Positions 22,657 to 32,000 of a stretch of 37,989 nucleotides of DNA are shown here, in pieces. The notes beneath the pieces are model-generated. The model did not search any database. It saw only the letters and a program-made list of their open reading frames with translations, and was not told where the DNA came from. The DNA is from Peptococcaceae bacterium SCADC1_2_3. Lineage in GTDB: Bacteria > Bacillota > Desulfotomaculia > Desulfotomaculales > Nap2-2B. The stretch lies in the NCBI GenBank assembly GCA_000681355.2, contig JJNX02000014.1, positions 1 through 37,989 of the forward strand. The letters are read 5' to 3'. A program made the position numbers and the translations under genes. The stretch's first letter is position 1. Every line of letters begins with the position of its first letter.

Positions 22657-23430
22657 TCATCTCTCACCTTTAATAAGTTCGGCGGCCCTTTTTCCCGATA
22701 AAAGCATCCCGCCAAAAACCGGACCCATCCGGTGGTTGCCATAAACCGCATTTGCCGCCATTCCGGCCACGTATAGCCCAGGGTAAATTTCACCCGTATT
22801 TTTTATAATCGCGGCTTCACCACGTTCAGCCCACATTGGTTTTTCCCCTTCTATTTTGCCGCTGGATGTTTTTAAAACGGCGCCCATCTTACGGACTACA
22901 ATATTAGCAATTTGAGCATCGTGTCCGGTGCAGTCAATCACGCAAGAGCAACTTGCCGCGATAGGGTCTACGTGCAAACGGGCCAGGCCAACCGCCGTCC
23001 AGTTAAGCACCAGTCCGCAGACCCGTTCATTTCTTACCATCACATCTTCCGCGGAAATAAGATTAAGAATCTTTACTCCTTTCCGGACTGCTCCTAAAAT
23101 AATGGCCGCTACGGTCTCTGTTGCGTGGGCGGTATAATAGCCCGGCTCAAAAGTACGGTACCGGACGCCAAAAGTATCTAAAATGGGTATTGCTTCTTCC
23201 TGAACTACAATCTGGTTGAACATCATACCCCCGCCCCACATTCCACCGCCTAAACTCAAATTACGTTCAAACAATACCACCTGCGCGCCCTGTTGAGCCA
23301 GATAAAAAGCCGCCACCAGTCCTGACGGTCCCCCGCCTGCAATAGCTACATCTGATTCTAATGCTGCCAGTAATTCCTGATTGTACCGGGTAATAATAGC
23401 TTTTGAAATAGTAATATCTTCCAATGGCAT
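22657..23430 (-). CDS. thi4: Thi4 family sulfide-dependent ADP-thiazole synthase
   Basis: Makes the thiazole moiety of thiamin from NAD, glycine and sulfur. The N-terminal dinucleotide-binding motif is VAIAGGGPSGLVAAFYLA with LFERNLSLGGGMWGGGMMFN, and the C-terminal MAANAVYGNHRMGPVFGGML is highly characteristic. In LNWTAVGLARLHVDPIAASC the position of the sulfur-donating Cys of yeast Thi4 is His (LHVDP), as in archaeal enzymes that use free sulfide and iron catalytically. 257 residues, typical. GGGGAGG lies before the ATG. No TPP riboswitch is apparent in the 240-bp intergenic region, which also serves the divergent gene to the right. Confidence 0.93.
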   Translation of the reverse strand: MPLEDITISKAIITRYNQELLAALESDVAIAGGGPSGLVAAFYLAQQGAQVVLFERNLSLGGGMWGGGMMFNQIVVQEEAIPILDTFGVRYRTFEPGYYTAHATETVAAIILGAVRKGVKILNLISAEDVMVRNERVCGLVLNWTAVGLARLHVDPIAASCSCVIDCTGHDAQIANIVVRKMGAVLKTSSGKIEGEKPMWAERGEAAIIKNTGEIYPGLYVAGMAANAVYGNHRMGPVFGGMLLSGKRAAELIKGER

Positions 23431-23670
23431 TACTTATATATTCCTCCCCGATTTATTTTTGGTTTAGCTTCATTTTAACATATTAATATTTTAACATCAT
23501 AATTTTCTTTGGTCGAAAAGATAAATTATATTTTGCCTATATTTTTTAATCATAAACATTTTAGAGTATGGCAATAATAAAGAAAGTTTAAGCTGACTTA
23601 AGTAGTTTAATTTTTATTTTTAATTCTTACTTAAATTTTAAGAGAAATTTTAAGGAGGTAGCAGCGCATC

Positions 23671-24417
23671 ATGACGGTATTTTTGCCCTGGTTCTTTGGC
23701 TTTTTGATTATTTTTTTATTTACGGTGGCCTTTTTAATATTAAAAAAACGTAAAGTAATTTTTACTTTAAGATCCTCCCTCCCAAAAGCACCTTTAACCA
23801 AATTAGATTTGCCGTTATTTAAAGAGGAATACGCCAGCGATTTAACCGTTCCGTCACCGGTAAGGCCCCAACCCCAGAAACCGGAAGAAGAACTGCCTGG
23901 TAAGTATAATATTGACCGGCTGGTGCTTATGGCGCGTGACCCTTACTGGCTATATACTTACTGGGAAATCAGCGCCGCCATACAAGAAGAATTTAAAACA
24001 AATTACGGGCCCTTTGCCTGGGGTCAGTCTCAACCGGTGCTTCGGATTTATGATGTAACCGGGACTAATTTTGAAAAAAAAAGCCTACTTGAATATACGG
24101 ATATTCCTATTAGTGACCAGGTTGATGACTGGTATATTCAGGTGGGGCAGCCGGACCGCTCTTTTTGTATTGAGGTGGGGCGCAAATTTCAAAACGGGCA
24201 CTTTGTAACTTTGTTACGCTCCAATGTGGTCAGTACCCCGCGCGCTTCTTTATCGGAACAAGTGGACGAGGAATGGATGTGGATTGAAGATCTTTATCAT
24301 ACCATCAGGCACCAGTACGGGGTCAGTTCTCCCCTGATTGAAGAAGAAATAGCGGGTCGCATGGGAATTGTTCCTTTAGGGATTAGTTCTCCTGGTTTTT
24401 ACGTTTCTCATACGTAA
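23671..24417 (+). CDS. DUF4912 membrane-anchored protein
   Basis: A 248-residue protein with one N-terminal transmembrane helix (about residues 3-25, FLPWFFGFLIIFLFTVAFLI), a basic stop (KKRK), a proline-rich linker, and from about residue 83 a DUF4912 domain: DRLVLMARDPYWLYTYWEIS, LRIYDVTG, DDWYIQVG and SPGFYVS. The domain is often encoded next to GH57 alpha-glucan enzymes, as here, and may bind glucan. AAGGAGG lies 10 bp before the ATG. The domain is probably cytoplasmic or surface-facing depending on topology, which I cannot decide; the KKRK after the helix favours a cytoplasmic domain. Confidence 0.88.
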   Translation: MTVFLPWFFGFLIIFLFTVAFLILKKRKVIFTLRSSLPKAPLTKLDLPLFKEEYASDLTVPSPVRPQPQKPEEELPGKYNIDRLVLMARDPYWLYTYWEISAAIQEEFKTNYGPFAWGQSQPVLRIYDVTGTNFEKKSLLEYTDIPISDQVDDWYIQVGQPDRSFCIEVGRKFQNGHFVTLLRSNVVSTPRASLSEQVDEEWMWIEDLYHTIRHQYGVSSPLIEEEIAGRMGIVPLGISSPGFYVSHT

Positions 24418-24506
24418 CTTTTTTACCCTTTAGTTTTTATGTTATTTATTGGTGAATATTACGGATATTATTTAGGAATAATTTGGAGAAAAGGAGTAAT
24501 TTTTTT

Positions 24507-26108
24507 ATGCCCTTAGGTTTTTTAGCTCTTGTTTTGCATATGCACCTTCCTTACGTCCGTCATCCGGAAAATGAGCATTTTTTAGAGGAAAGATGGTTTT
24601 ACGAAGCGGTAACCGAAACTTATCTTCCTTTATTGCAAGTATTTGAAAGATTGGTAAATGATAATGTGCCTTTTCGTTTAACCATTTCTCTTTCCCCCAC
24701 TTTAATTTCTATGTTTACCGACCCTTTACTTCAGCAGCGCTATGATAATCATTTAGAAAAGATTATTGAACTGGCGGATAAAGAAGTGGGCCGTACTTAT
24801 AATTCACCTTTTCATAAAACAGCCTTAATGTATCAGCATCGTTTTCGTCAGGCCAGGTATTTGTTTAACGATGTTTACCAAAGGCAAATTATTCAGGGCT
24901 TTAAAAAATATCATGACCTGGGATATTTAGAAATAATAACCTGCCCCGCCACGCACGGTTATTTACCTTTAATGATGGTTCAACCGGAAACGGTAAGGGC
25001 GCAAATTGCCACCGCGGTGGATGTACACCGCCAGTATTTAGGAACTTTACCGCCGGGCATCTGGTTATCGGAGTGCGGGTACGCTCCGGGTATTGACGAC
25101 CTCTTGAAAGAATTTAAGTTGCGCTTTTTTTTCACCGATACCCACGGGGTATTATTTGCCTCTCGCCGTCCCCGCTTTGGTGTTTTTGCCCCCATATACT
25201 GCCCCTCCGGGGTGGCTGCCTTTGGCCGTGAAGTGGAATCTTCCAAACAGGTATGGAGCGCCAGGGAAGGTTATCCAGGAGATTTTGATTACCGGGAATT
25301 TTACCGGGACATTGGTTTTGACCTGGATTATGATTATATTAAGCCATATATTCATCCGGACGGGATTAGAATTAACACCGGGATTAAATATTACCGGATC
25401 ACCGGTACCACCAACCATAAGGAGCCTTACGTTTCTGAATGGGCTGAAAATAAAGCCGCTGTTCATGCCGGCAATTTTATGTTCAACCGCCAATTGCAGG
25501 CTGCCCACCTAAACAAACTGATGGAAAGACCGCCGCTTATTGTGGCCCCTTATGATGCGGAGCTTTTTGGTCACTGGTGGTTTGAAGGACCTTTATGGCT
25601 GGAATACTTAATCCGCAAGATATACTTTGATCAGGATACACTGGAGTTGATTACCCCCAGTGATTATTTAACCCGTTTTCCCTGCAACCAAGTAGCGCGG
25701 CCCTGCGCTTCCAGTTGGGGAAATAAAGGCTACCATGAAACCTGGTTGAACCAGACTAATGATTGGATATACCGCCACCTTCATTTTGCCGCCGCGCAAA
25801 TGGTTGAACTAGCCAACAGTCATCCTGAGGCTTACGGGTTGCAAAGACGGGCTTTAGACCAGGCGGGGCGTGAATTAGTTCTGGCGCAAAGCAGTGACTG
25901 GGCCTTTATGATGAGCACCCGTACCACGGTAAATTACGCGCTTTCCCGCACTAAAAGTCATTTAAGCAATGTGCTTAAATTAACCGCCCAGATTAAAGAA
26001 AATCATATTGATGAAGGCTGGCTTAGCTCTTTAGAAAGCAAAAATAATATTTTTCCGCGATTAAATTATTCCTGGTATCAAAGCCATTACCGTCCGGATT
26101 TTTCTTAG
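24507..26108 (+). CDS. GH57 family 1,4-alpha-glucan branching enzyme
   Basis: Forms alpha-1,6 branches in glycogen-like glucan. The GH57 (beta/alpha)7 barrel motifs occur in order: HMHLPYVRHPE (motif 1), CPATHGYLPLM (motif 2), GIWLSECGYAPGIDD with the nucleophile Glu (motif 3), and PYDAELFGHWWFEGPLW with the acid/base Asp (motif 4), followed by the helical C-domain. About 533 residues, matching known GH57 branching enzymes. I start at ATG 24507 (MPLGFLALVLHMHLPY) because AAAAGGAG precedes it; the frame is open from a TTG at 24483. Only 89 bp separate it from the DUF4912 gene, so the two are likely one operon. Confidence 0.93.
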   Translation: MPLGFLALVLHMHLPYVRHPENEHFLEERWFYEAVTETYLPLLQVFERLVNDNVPFRLTISLSPTLISMFTDPLLQQRYDNHLEKIIELADKEVGRTYNSPFHKTALMYQHRFRQARYLFNDVYQRQIIQGFKKYHDLGYLEIITCPATHGYLPLMMVQPETVRAQIATAVDVHRQYLGTLPPGIWLSECGYAPGIDDLLKEFKLRFFFTDTHGVLFASRRPRFGVFAPIYCPSGVAAFGREVESSKQVWSAREGYPGDFDYREFYRDIGFDLDYDYIKPYIHPDGIRINTGIKYYRITGTTNHKEPYVSEWAENKAAVHAGNFMFNRQLQAAHLNKLMERPPLIVAPYDAELFGHWWFEGPLWLEYLIRKIYFDQDTLELITPSDYLTRFPCNQVARPCASSWGNKGYHETWLNQTNDWIYRHLHFAAAQMVELANSHPEAYGLQRRALDQAGRELVLAQSSDWAFMMSTRTTVNYALSRTKSHLSNVLKLTAQIKENHIDEGWLSSLESKNNIFPRLNYSWYQSHYRPDFS

Positions 26109-26177
26109 AAGAAATAAATGGAAAGACAAGTTTAAGGTTTAAGAATATTAAAATAGGTTTCTATTATTTTATTTTTA

Positions 26178-26353
26178 GTAACTATTCAGGTAGGCACAGA
26201 GGTCCAAACAGTAGGGATTAGGATGTAGGGGCTAGGATGTAGGGGAAACGAAAACGTAGGGGCTAGCTAAATCCTAAATCCTAAAGAAATCTGCAAGTCT
26301 GGCAAAAAACTTTGTGCCTCTGTGCCTTTGCCCCTATGAATCTGAGTAGTTAC
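26178..26353 (+). mobile_element. Interspersed GTAACT element, copy H, with perfect 8-bp direct repeats
   Basis: Ends GTAACTATTCAGGTAGGCAC and CTATGAATCTGAGTAGTTAC are flanked by TATTTTTA at 26170-26177 and 26354-26361, a perfect 8-bp duplication. The core AGAAATCTGCAAGTCTGGCA AAAAACTTTGTGCC is intact, but GAAAACGTA before it is separated by tandem repeats: two 14-bp GGGGCTAGGATGTA units and two CTAAATC heptamers, the same family as in copy G. It fills most of the gap between the branching enzyme and DUF503 genes. Confidence 0.9.
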
Positions 26354-26424
26354 TATTTTTATCTGTTTCTAGCTTGTTTTAATTACATTTTTTTGTTAAT
26401 CTTTTTAGTTGAGGAAGGTTGAAT

Positions 26425-26712
26425 TTGGTTATTGGAATTTTAACTTTAAAATTATACCTTGGAGAAGCAAACTCTTTAAAGGAAAAACGCCGGGTTTTAA
26501 AAAGTCTTTTGGATAAATTAAAAGCCCGTTTTAATATTTCGGTGGCGGAAGTGGACGCCCAGGATGCCTGGCGTTTTTCTACCATAGGTATTGCTTTGGT
26601 AAGTAATGATGGGGCTTACACAGAGCATACGCTAACGGCAGTGATAAATTTTATTGAAAAACTGGGCAGGGTGGAGATAACAGAAGTGCAGTCAGAAAAA
26701 ATATACCTCTGA
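26425..26712 (+). CDS. DUF503 protein (YlxP-like)
   Basis: A 95-residue DUF503 protein of ferredoxin-like fold: VIGILTLKLYLGEANSLKEK, RRVLKSLLDKLKARFNISVA EVDAQDAWRFSTIGIALVSN. The family (YlxP in B. subtilis) is often beside infB and rbfA and may act in ribosome assembly; here it stands apart. I start at TTG 26425 because GAGGAAGG lies 6 bp before it and the family begins M-VIG; the TTG at 26419 is too close to that site. The next gene begins 24 bp after its stop. Confidence 0.9.
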   Translation: MVIGILTLKLYLGEANSLKEKRRVLKSLLDKLKARFNISVAEVDAQDAWRFSTIGIALVSNDGAYTEHTLTAVINFIEKLGRVEITEVQSEKIYL

Positions 26713-26735
26713 AGGAAGAAAGGTTAAGGAAAAGA

Positions 26736-27029
26736 ATGCGGAATAAAATTAATTTTGGGCTAAATTGTTTCCAGTTTATTTGTGTGCTTATTTTAGCGGT
26801 TTCCGGGCTGGTCAGGTGGTTGGTCCTGCCTTCCGGGTATGGTTATGGGTACCAAGGAGGTAAGTTTTTAAATAATATTAATCCACCGGTATTTATCTTT
26901 GACCGATACACCTGGGGAGATATCCACCGGTGGACGGCGGTTATTTTCCTGGTTTTAATTGTCCTCCACCTTATCTTACACTGGCGCTGGATAACGGCCA
27001 TGTTTAAAAATTTCTTCCTGTCTAAATAA
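26736..27029 (+). CDS. Small membrane protein, DUF4405-like
   Basis: A 97-residue protein with two transmembrane helices (about 9-29, FQFICVLILAVSGLVRWLVL; 67-88, TAVIFLVLIVLHLILHWRWI). The pattern G-IHRWTAV and VLHLILHWRW places histidines on both ends of the second helix, like DUF4405 and other small cytochrome-b-like proteins that bind haem between helices; whether this one binds haem is inference. The extracytoplasmic loop is Gly/Tyr-rich (SGYGYGYQGG). It is probably in an operon with the DUF503 gene. Confidence 0.7.
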   Translation: MRNKINFGLNCFQFICVLILAVSGLVRWLVLPSGYGYGYQGGKFLNNINPPVFIFDRYTWGDIHRWTAVIFLVLIVLHLILHWRWITAMFKNFFLSK

Positions 27030-27034
27030 AAATC

Positions 27035-27063
27035 TTGACCGCAAAATTTAAGCAGTTTATACT
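27035..27063 (+). promoter_or_regulatory. Sigma-A promoter for the marR-RND operon
   Basis: TTGACC at 27035-27040, exactly 17 bp, TATACT at 27058-27063. The following 60 bp to the MarR start contain A+T-rich repeats (TTAACTAG, TTAATTAACTTAAC) that could be the repressor's own operator; this is inference. Confidence 0.65.
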
Positions 27064-27124
27064 TAACTAGATAAATAATTAATTAACTTAACTTTTACCT
27101 AAACTATATTTTAGAGGGAGAATT

Positions 27125-27601
27125 TTGGAGACGGAAAAATTTTCTTTTTATTTTAAAAAAATAGATGAAATTATGCGCCAGTTAGTCCGGCGCATTCATA
27201 TCGAACTAAGAAATAACCTGGTTAAGGGGATTACCGGCAGCCAGCTTTTTGTTTTAAAAACCATTTATGAAAGCAAGCAAATGACTGTTTCTGCCGTGGC
27301 TGAAGAAATAGGAGTTTCCTTAAGTGCTATCACTGCTTTTATTGATAAGCTAGCCAAGGCAGGTTTTGTACGGCGTCTAAGGGATGAGGGCGACCGCCGC
27401 CTGGTTTGGCTTACCGTTACTCCCGAGGGGGAGGAAATATTAAAGGTCTGTCTGGCGGGACGGGAGCAAGTTTTAATGAAATATTTAGGACAACTGCCAG
27501 AGGAAGACCTGGAGCAGTTAGGAAGAATTTATGAAAAATTACTGGCAATTTTACGAGAGGAAGAAGTTAAAGAAAAAGGTTTAGCCTGCCAGGGAAAATA
27601 A
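27125..27601 (+). CDS. MarR family transcriptional regulator
   Basis: A 158-residue winged-helix dimer. Core: ITGSQLFVLKTIYESKQMTV, SAVAEEIGVSLSAITAFIDK (recognition helix), LAKAGFVRRLRDEGDRRLVW LTVTPEG (wing with the D-R-R motif). Start is TTG at 27125 with AGAGGGAG upstream. It is the first gene of an operon with an RND adaptor and pump, 65 bp upstream of the adaptor, so a ligand-released repressor of that pump is the natural reading. Confidence 0.93.
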   Translation: METEKFSFYFKKIDEIMRQLVRRIHIELRNNLVKGITGSQLFVLKTIYESKQMTVSAVAEEIGVSLSAITAFIDKLAKAGFVRRLRDEGDRRLVWLTVTPEGEEILKVCLAGREQVLMKYLGQLPEEDLEQLGRIYEKLLAILREEEVKEKGLACQGK

Positions 27602-27666
27602 TTTTAAAAATTAGAAAATATTAAAATTTACGTAAACCAGAATTTTTTAAGGGGGCACGTTTAAAA

Positions 27667-28947
27667 ATGCCGGGAAAGAAACAGTTAAGGTTCATTATAC
27701 TGGCTGTAATTACCTTAGGAGCTTTTTTGAGCTTAGTGGTAAGCAGCGGGTGCAGCAAAAAGTCGGCAGTCGAAACATCTGCCGAAGCTAAACTGCCGGA
27801 AGTTAGTACTGTTTTAGTAAAAAAAAGTTCTTTAGACAATCAATTTATTTTTCCGGGGGTCGTGACGGCTTTGCAGTCAGCAGATATTGTAGCTAAAGTA
27901 CCGGGTAAAGTAGCGGCTGTGCAGGTTGATTTAGGAAGCAAGGTTGCCGCCGGTCAAGTGCTGGTAGCCTTAGAAAATAAAGATTTAGCTGACCGGGTGC
28001 AGCAAGCTCAGGCCGCAGTAGCGCAAGCAAGAGCCGGCGTTGAGCAGGTGCAAGCCACAGGGAAACTAGCGCAGGCTGCCTTACAAGCGGCAGAATCAGG
28101 TCTGGTCACTGCCCAGGCAAATTTTGAGGTGGCCGAGGCTAATTACAAAAGAGGACAGGAACTGCTGGCCGGAGGAGCCATTCCTGAAGCGGTCTTTCAG
28201 ACGGAATACGAATTAAGGTATAAACAGGCCAAAGAGCAGGTGGAAAAAGCCTTGCCGGCGCAGGTAAAGACTGCTCAGGCGCAGATTGCCCAGGCGCAGG
28301 CAGGATTAAAAAATGCCCAGGCTGGGCTGTCTGCTGCCCAGGCCAGTTTATCTTTAGCTCGTACGGCTTACGAAGACAGCTTTATTCGGGCCCCCTTTAG
28401 CGGAGTGGTGGCCGCCCGGAATATTAACCCTGGTGAGATGGCTTCCCCTGTCGTACCCGTAATCTCGCTGGTAAACTTAAATAAAGTAGTAGTAAAAGTA
28501 AACGTTGGGGAAGAACTAATCAACAAGTTAGTGGTAGGTAAAAAGGTGCCCGTAAAAATTAAGGCGGTATCAGCAAAGCCTTTTAGTGGGACGGTAGTTA
28601 ATGTTGCTGCCTCGGCCGACCCTCAGATTAAAACCTACCCGGTAGAACTGCATCTAGATAACCCGGCCCACTTAATTAAACCCGGCATGTTTGCGGAAGT
28701 AAACCTGGATTTAGAGCAACCAAAATCTTTATTGCTTTATATTGAAGCAGTGGTAAAAGACCAGCAAGATAGAGATATGGTTTGGGTGGTTAAAGAAGGG
28801 ATTGTTAAATCCAGGCCGGTAAAAATAGGGGATTCAGACGCCAAGCAGGTGGTTATTCAATCAGGCTTGGTGGAAAATGAAGAAGTGGTGGTCGCCGGGC
28901 AGGAAGGCCTAAAAGAAGGACAAAAAGTAACGGTTAAACGCCGGTAG
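27667..28947 (+). CDS. RND efflux periplasmic-adaptor (HlyD/MFP) lipoprotein
   Basis: A 426-residue membrane-fusion protein. An N-terminal hydrophobic segment (FIILAVITLGAFLSLVV) ends at SSGCSKKS, a slightly atypical lipobox, so a lipid-anchored extracellular protein is likely. A lipoyl-like half (VAKVPGKVAAVQVDLGSKVA) is followed by a long Ala/Gln-rich coiled-coil hairpin (about residues 115-240), the second lipoyl half (FIRAPFSGVVAARNINPGEM) and beta-barrel and proximal domains. It stabilises and couples the RND pump encoded 54 bp downstream. No TolC-like gene is in the window, as expected if the cell has one membrane. Confidence 0.93.
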   Translation: MPGKKQLRFIILAVITLGAFLSLVVSSGCSKKSAVETSAEAKLPEVSTVLVKKSSLDNQFIFPGVVTALQSADIVAKVPGKVAAVQVDLGSKVAAGQVLVALENKDLADRVQQAQAAVAQARAGVEQVQATGKLAQAALQAAESGLVTAQANFEVAEANYKRGQELLAGGAIPEAVFQTEYELRYKQAKEQVEKALPAQVKTAQAQIAQAQAGLKNAQAGLSAAQASLSLARTAYEDSFIRAPFSGVVAARNINPGEMASPVVPVISLVNLNKVVVKVNVGEELINKLVVGKKVPVKIKAVSAKPFSGTVVNVAASADPQIKTYPVELHLDNPAHLIKPGMFAEVNLDLEQPKSLLLYIEAVVKDQQDRDMVWVVKEGIVKSRPVKIGDSDAKQVVIQSGLVENEEVVVAGQEGLKEGQKVTVKRR

Positions 28948-29001
28948 TTCAATTAACCGCCACAACGAATTAATCTTAAGACTTTGAGGTGAAGTTAAGT
29001 T

Positions 29002-32000
29002 ATGAAATTAGCCGAAGTGTCCATAAAACGCCCTCTTTTAGTAGCGGTGCTGGTAACGGCGGTACTTATTTTAGGGGGCATTTCTTTTAGCCGCTTAAGT
29101 ATTGACTTATTACCGGAAATGAAGGTTCCGGTGGGAGCAGTATTTACCAGTTACCCCGGTATAAGTCCTCAAGAAGTGGAAAATCAGGTTACCCGGCCGC
29201 TAGAATCAGTGTTAAGTACGGTAAATGATTTAGATAGTATTACTTCTACTAGCAGCGTAGGGCAATCGGTAATCATCGTCATGTTTAACTGGGGTACGGA
29301 TATGGATTTTGCGGCTTTGCAAATGCGGGAAAAAGTAGATTTGGTGAAAAGATTTCTGCCCCAGGATGCCGAAGCACCCATGGTGCTTAAGATGGACCCC
29401 AATATGATGCCTGTTATGCAGATAGCCTTATCTAGTGCAGACCTGGTTCATTTACAAAAGCTGGTGGATGACGTTATTTCTCCCCGGCTGGAAAGGGTAA
29501 GCGGCGTGGCCAGTGTTTGGGGGGCGGCTGAAGTAGAGCGCGAAATTCACGCTTGGGTTGACCCGGTTCGCTTAGAAGGTTACGGTCTTACCTTAAACGG
29601 ACTGGTGGCTGTCTTAAAGGGAGAAAATTTAAATGTTTCCAGCGGGGAAATAAGGCAGGGCAAAAAAGACTTGCTGGTCCGGGTAACCGGAGAGTTCCAA
29701 AGCATAGATGAAATAAAACAGGTGGTGGTAAGTAATCAGGAGGGCGTCCCCATTCACCTGGGGGAAATAGCCCAAATAGAAGACGGACATAAAAAAACCA
29801 CCCAGTTAAGCCGCGTAAATGGACAGCGCAGCATTGCTTTAATGATTAATAAACAAAGCGGCACCAACACAGTGGCAGTGGCCAATAATATCCGCAAGAC
29901 GATAGCGCAACTGGAAAAGGAATTGCCTGGGGTAAAGTTTAATATAATGATGGACCAATCAATTTTTGTTCGCAATTCTATTAACCACATTTTCCGGGAA
30001 ATCATTTTAGGAGTGGTTTTAGCTGTTTTTATTATCTGGTTGTTTTTACGAAATTTACGTAGTACTTTAATTATCGCTACTTCTCTTCCCGTTTCCCTGA
30101 TCGCCACCTTTATTCTTTTATATTTTAGTGATATGACCTTAAATCTTATTTCCATGGGCGGCCTGGCCATTGGGGTAGGTTTAATTGTGGATGATTCTAT
30201 TGTGGTGCTGGAAAATATTTTTCGTCATCGCTCAATAGGCTCAGGTTTAATTGAGGCCGCCAATGTAGCCACCGATGAAGTAGCCGGCGCCGTAACTTCT
30301 TCTACTTTAACCACCATCGCCGTATTTTTACCCATTGTATTTATTCAAGGACTGGCGGCGGAGATTTTTAAGCCAATGGCCTACACGGTAAGTTTTTCTG
30401 TTCTCGCCTCCCTGATCGTAGCTTTTACCATTGTTCCCCTTTTGGCTTCGCGCCTGCTCATCTTTAAAAAAGAACCCTTCACTGAAAAGCCAATGGAAAA
30501 TCCAAAACGCTTGCGGGACAACTGGTTTGAACGTTTGAAAAATGCCTACCGGCGCCTTTTAACCTGGGCTTTAGGACACCGCCGCCAGGTGATAATTTTA
30601 GTAGTAGTTCTTTTTGCTTTAAGCTTAGGCGGTGCGGCCCTGGTGGGAGCAGAATTTTTTCCCAACACGGACCAGGGGTACGTAAACGTTAACATTGAAA
30701 TGCCCAAAGGAACCTCCCTAACGGAAACAAACCGGGTAGTTAGCTTCGTGGAAAAATCAGTTAAGGAATTTTCTAAACAGATAAAGGCTATCTATACCGG
30801 GGTGGGTTATACCGGCAACGTAGCCATGGGAGGTACTTCGGCTCCTGATTTGGCCCAGGTAAACATAGAACTGGTAAAGAAAAATGAACGTACCTTATCG
30901 GCAGATGAAATGGCAGACAAGATAAGGCAAAAGATTGGTACCATTCCCGGGGGAAAAATTAAAGTTACGGCCCAAGACCCGACTATGCAAAGTATGCCCG
31001 GCATGACTGCGGTAGAGGTAAAAATTAAAGGAGATGACCTGGCGGTTCTGAGCCGGCTGGAAAAAGAACTGGTAACGTTAGTGGAAAAAACGCCGGGCAC
31101 ACAAGATGTAAGCAGCACCTTAAAAGAAGGACGGCCTGAGGTCCAGGTGCTGGTTGACCGTAATCGAGCAGCCATGTATGGTTTAGCTCCAATGGAAATA
31201 ACTTCTACCGTACGGACGGCCATTGATGGGGTAGTGGCTACAAAGTACCGCACCGTTGGTGAAGAAGTAGATTTACGCGTGCAGCTGGCTGCCGGGTCAA
31301 CCCCAACGTTAAACGAACTGGCCAATTTAATGATCTCCTCCCCGACGGGTACAAAAGTACCCCTGGCCCAGGTAGCCGACTTAAGATTGGCTGTGGGTCC
31401 TAACGAGATAGAGCGCGAGGACCAGACCAGGATGGTAACGGTAGGAGCAAATTTGGAACCTGGAAAAAACTTAAGTAGCGTAATTAAAGATATAAAGGAC
31501 CGCTTGCCCTCGCTTGCTTTGCCCCCCGGCTATACGGTGGAGTTTGGCGGCGAACAGGAGATGATGAGTGAAGTATTCCAAAACCTGATTTTAGCTTTGG
31601 TTCTAGCTATTGTGCTGATTTATTTAATTATGGTGGCTCAGTTTGAATCAACGCTTTACCCTTTTATCATCATGTTTTCAGTGCCTGTTACTTTAATTGG
31701 CGTGGTAGCTAGTCTTTTAATTACCGGCCGGGCCTTTAGTGTCCCGGCCTTTATCGGGGTAATCTTACTGATGGGGGTTGTCGTCAAAAACGCTATTATT
31801 TTAATTGACTACGTGAATAAATTACGCCAACGGGGCTTAAGCCGGAACGAAGCCTTGCTTACGGCTGGTCCCATTCGGCTGCGGCCTATTTTAATGACCG
31901 CGCTCACGGTTATCCTGGCCATGTCTCCTTTGGCTTTAGGAATTGGAGAAGGAGCGGAAATACAAGCTCCTATGGCTACCGTGGTCATTGGCGGGCTCTT

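Noticed and set aside
23431-23670. TPP riboswitch in front of thi4
   Set aside because: The minus-strand leader is A+T-rich and lacks the CTGAGA and thi-box segments.
25152-25512. 118-codon frames on both strands within the branching-enzyme gene
   Set aside because: Shadow frames of the GH57 gene, which has all catalytic motifs in its own frame.
8058-26361. CRISPR array as an explanation for the many repeats
   Set aside because: Copies are kilobases apart, have inverted-repeat ends and target duplications, and lack regular spacers or cas genes.
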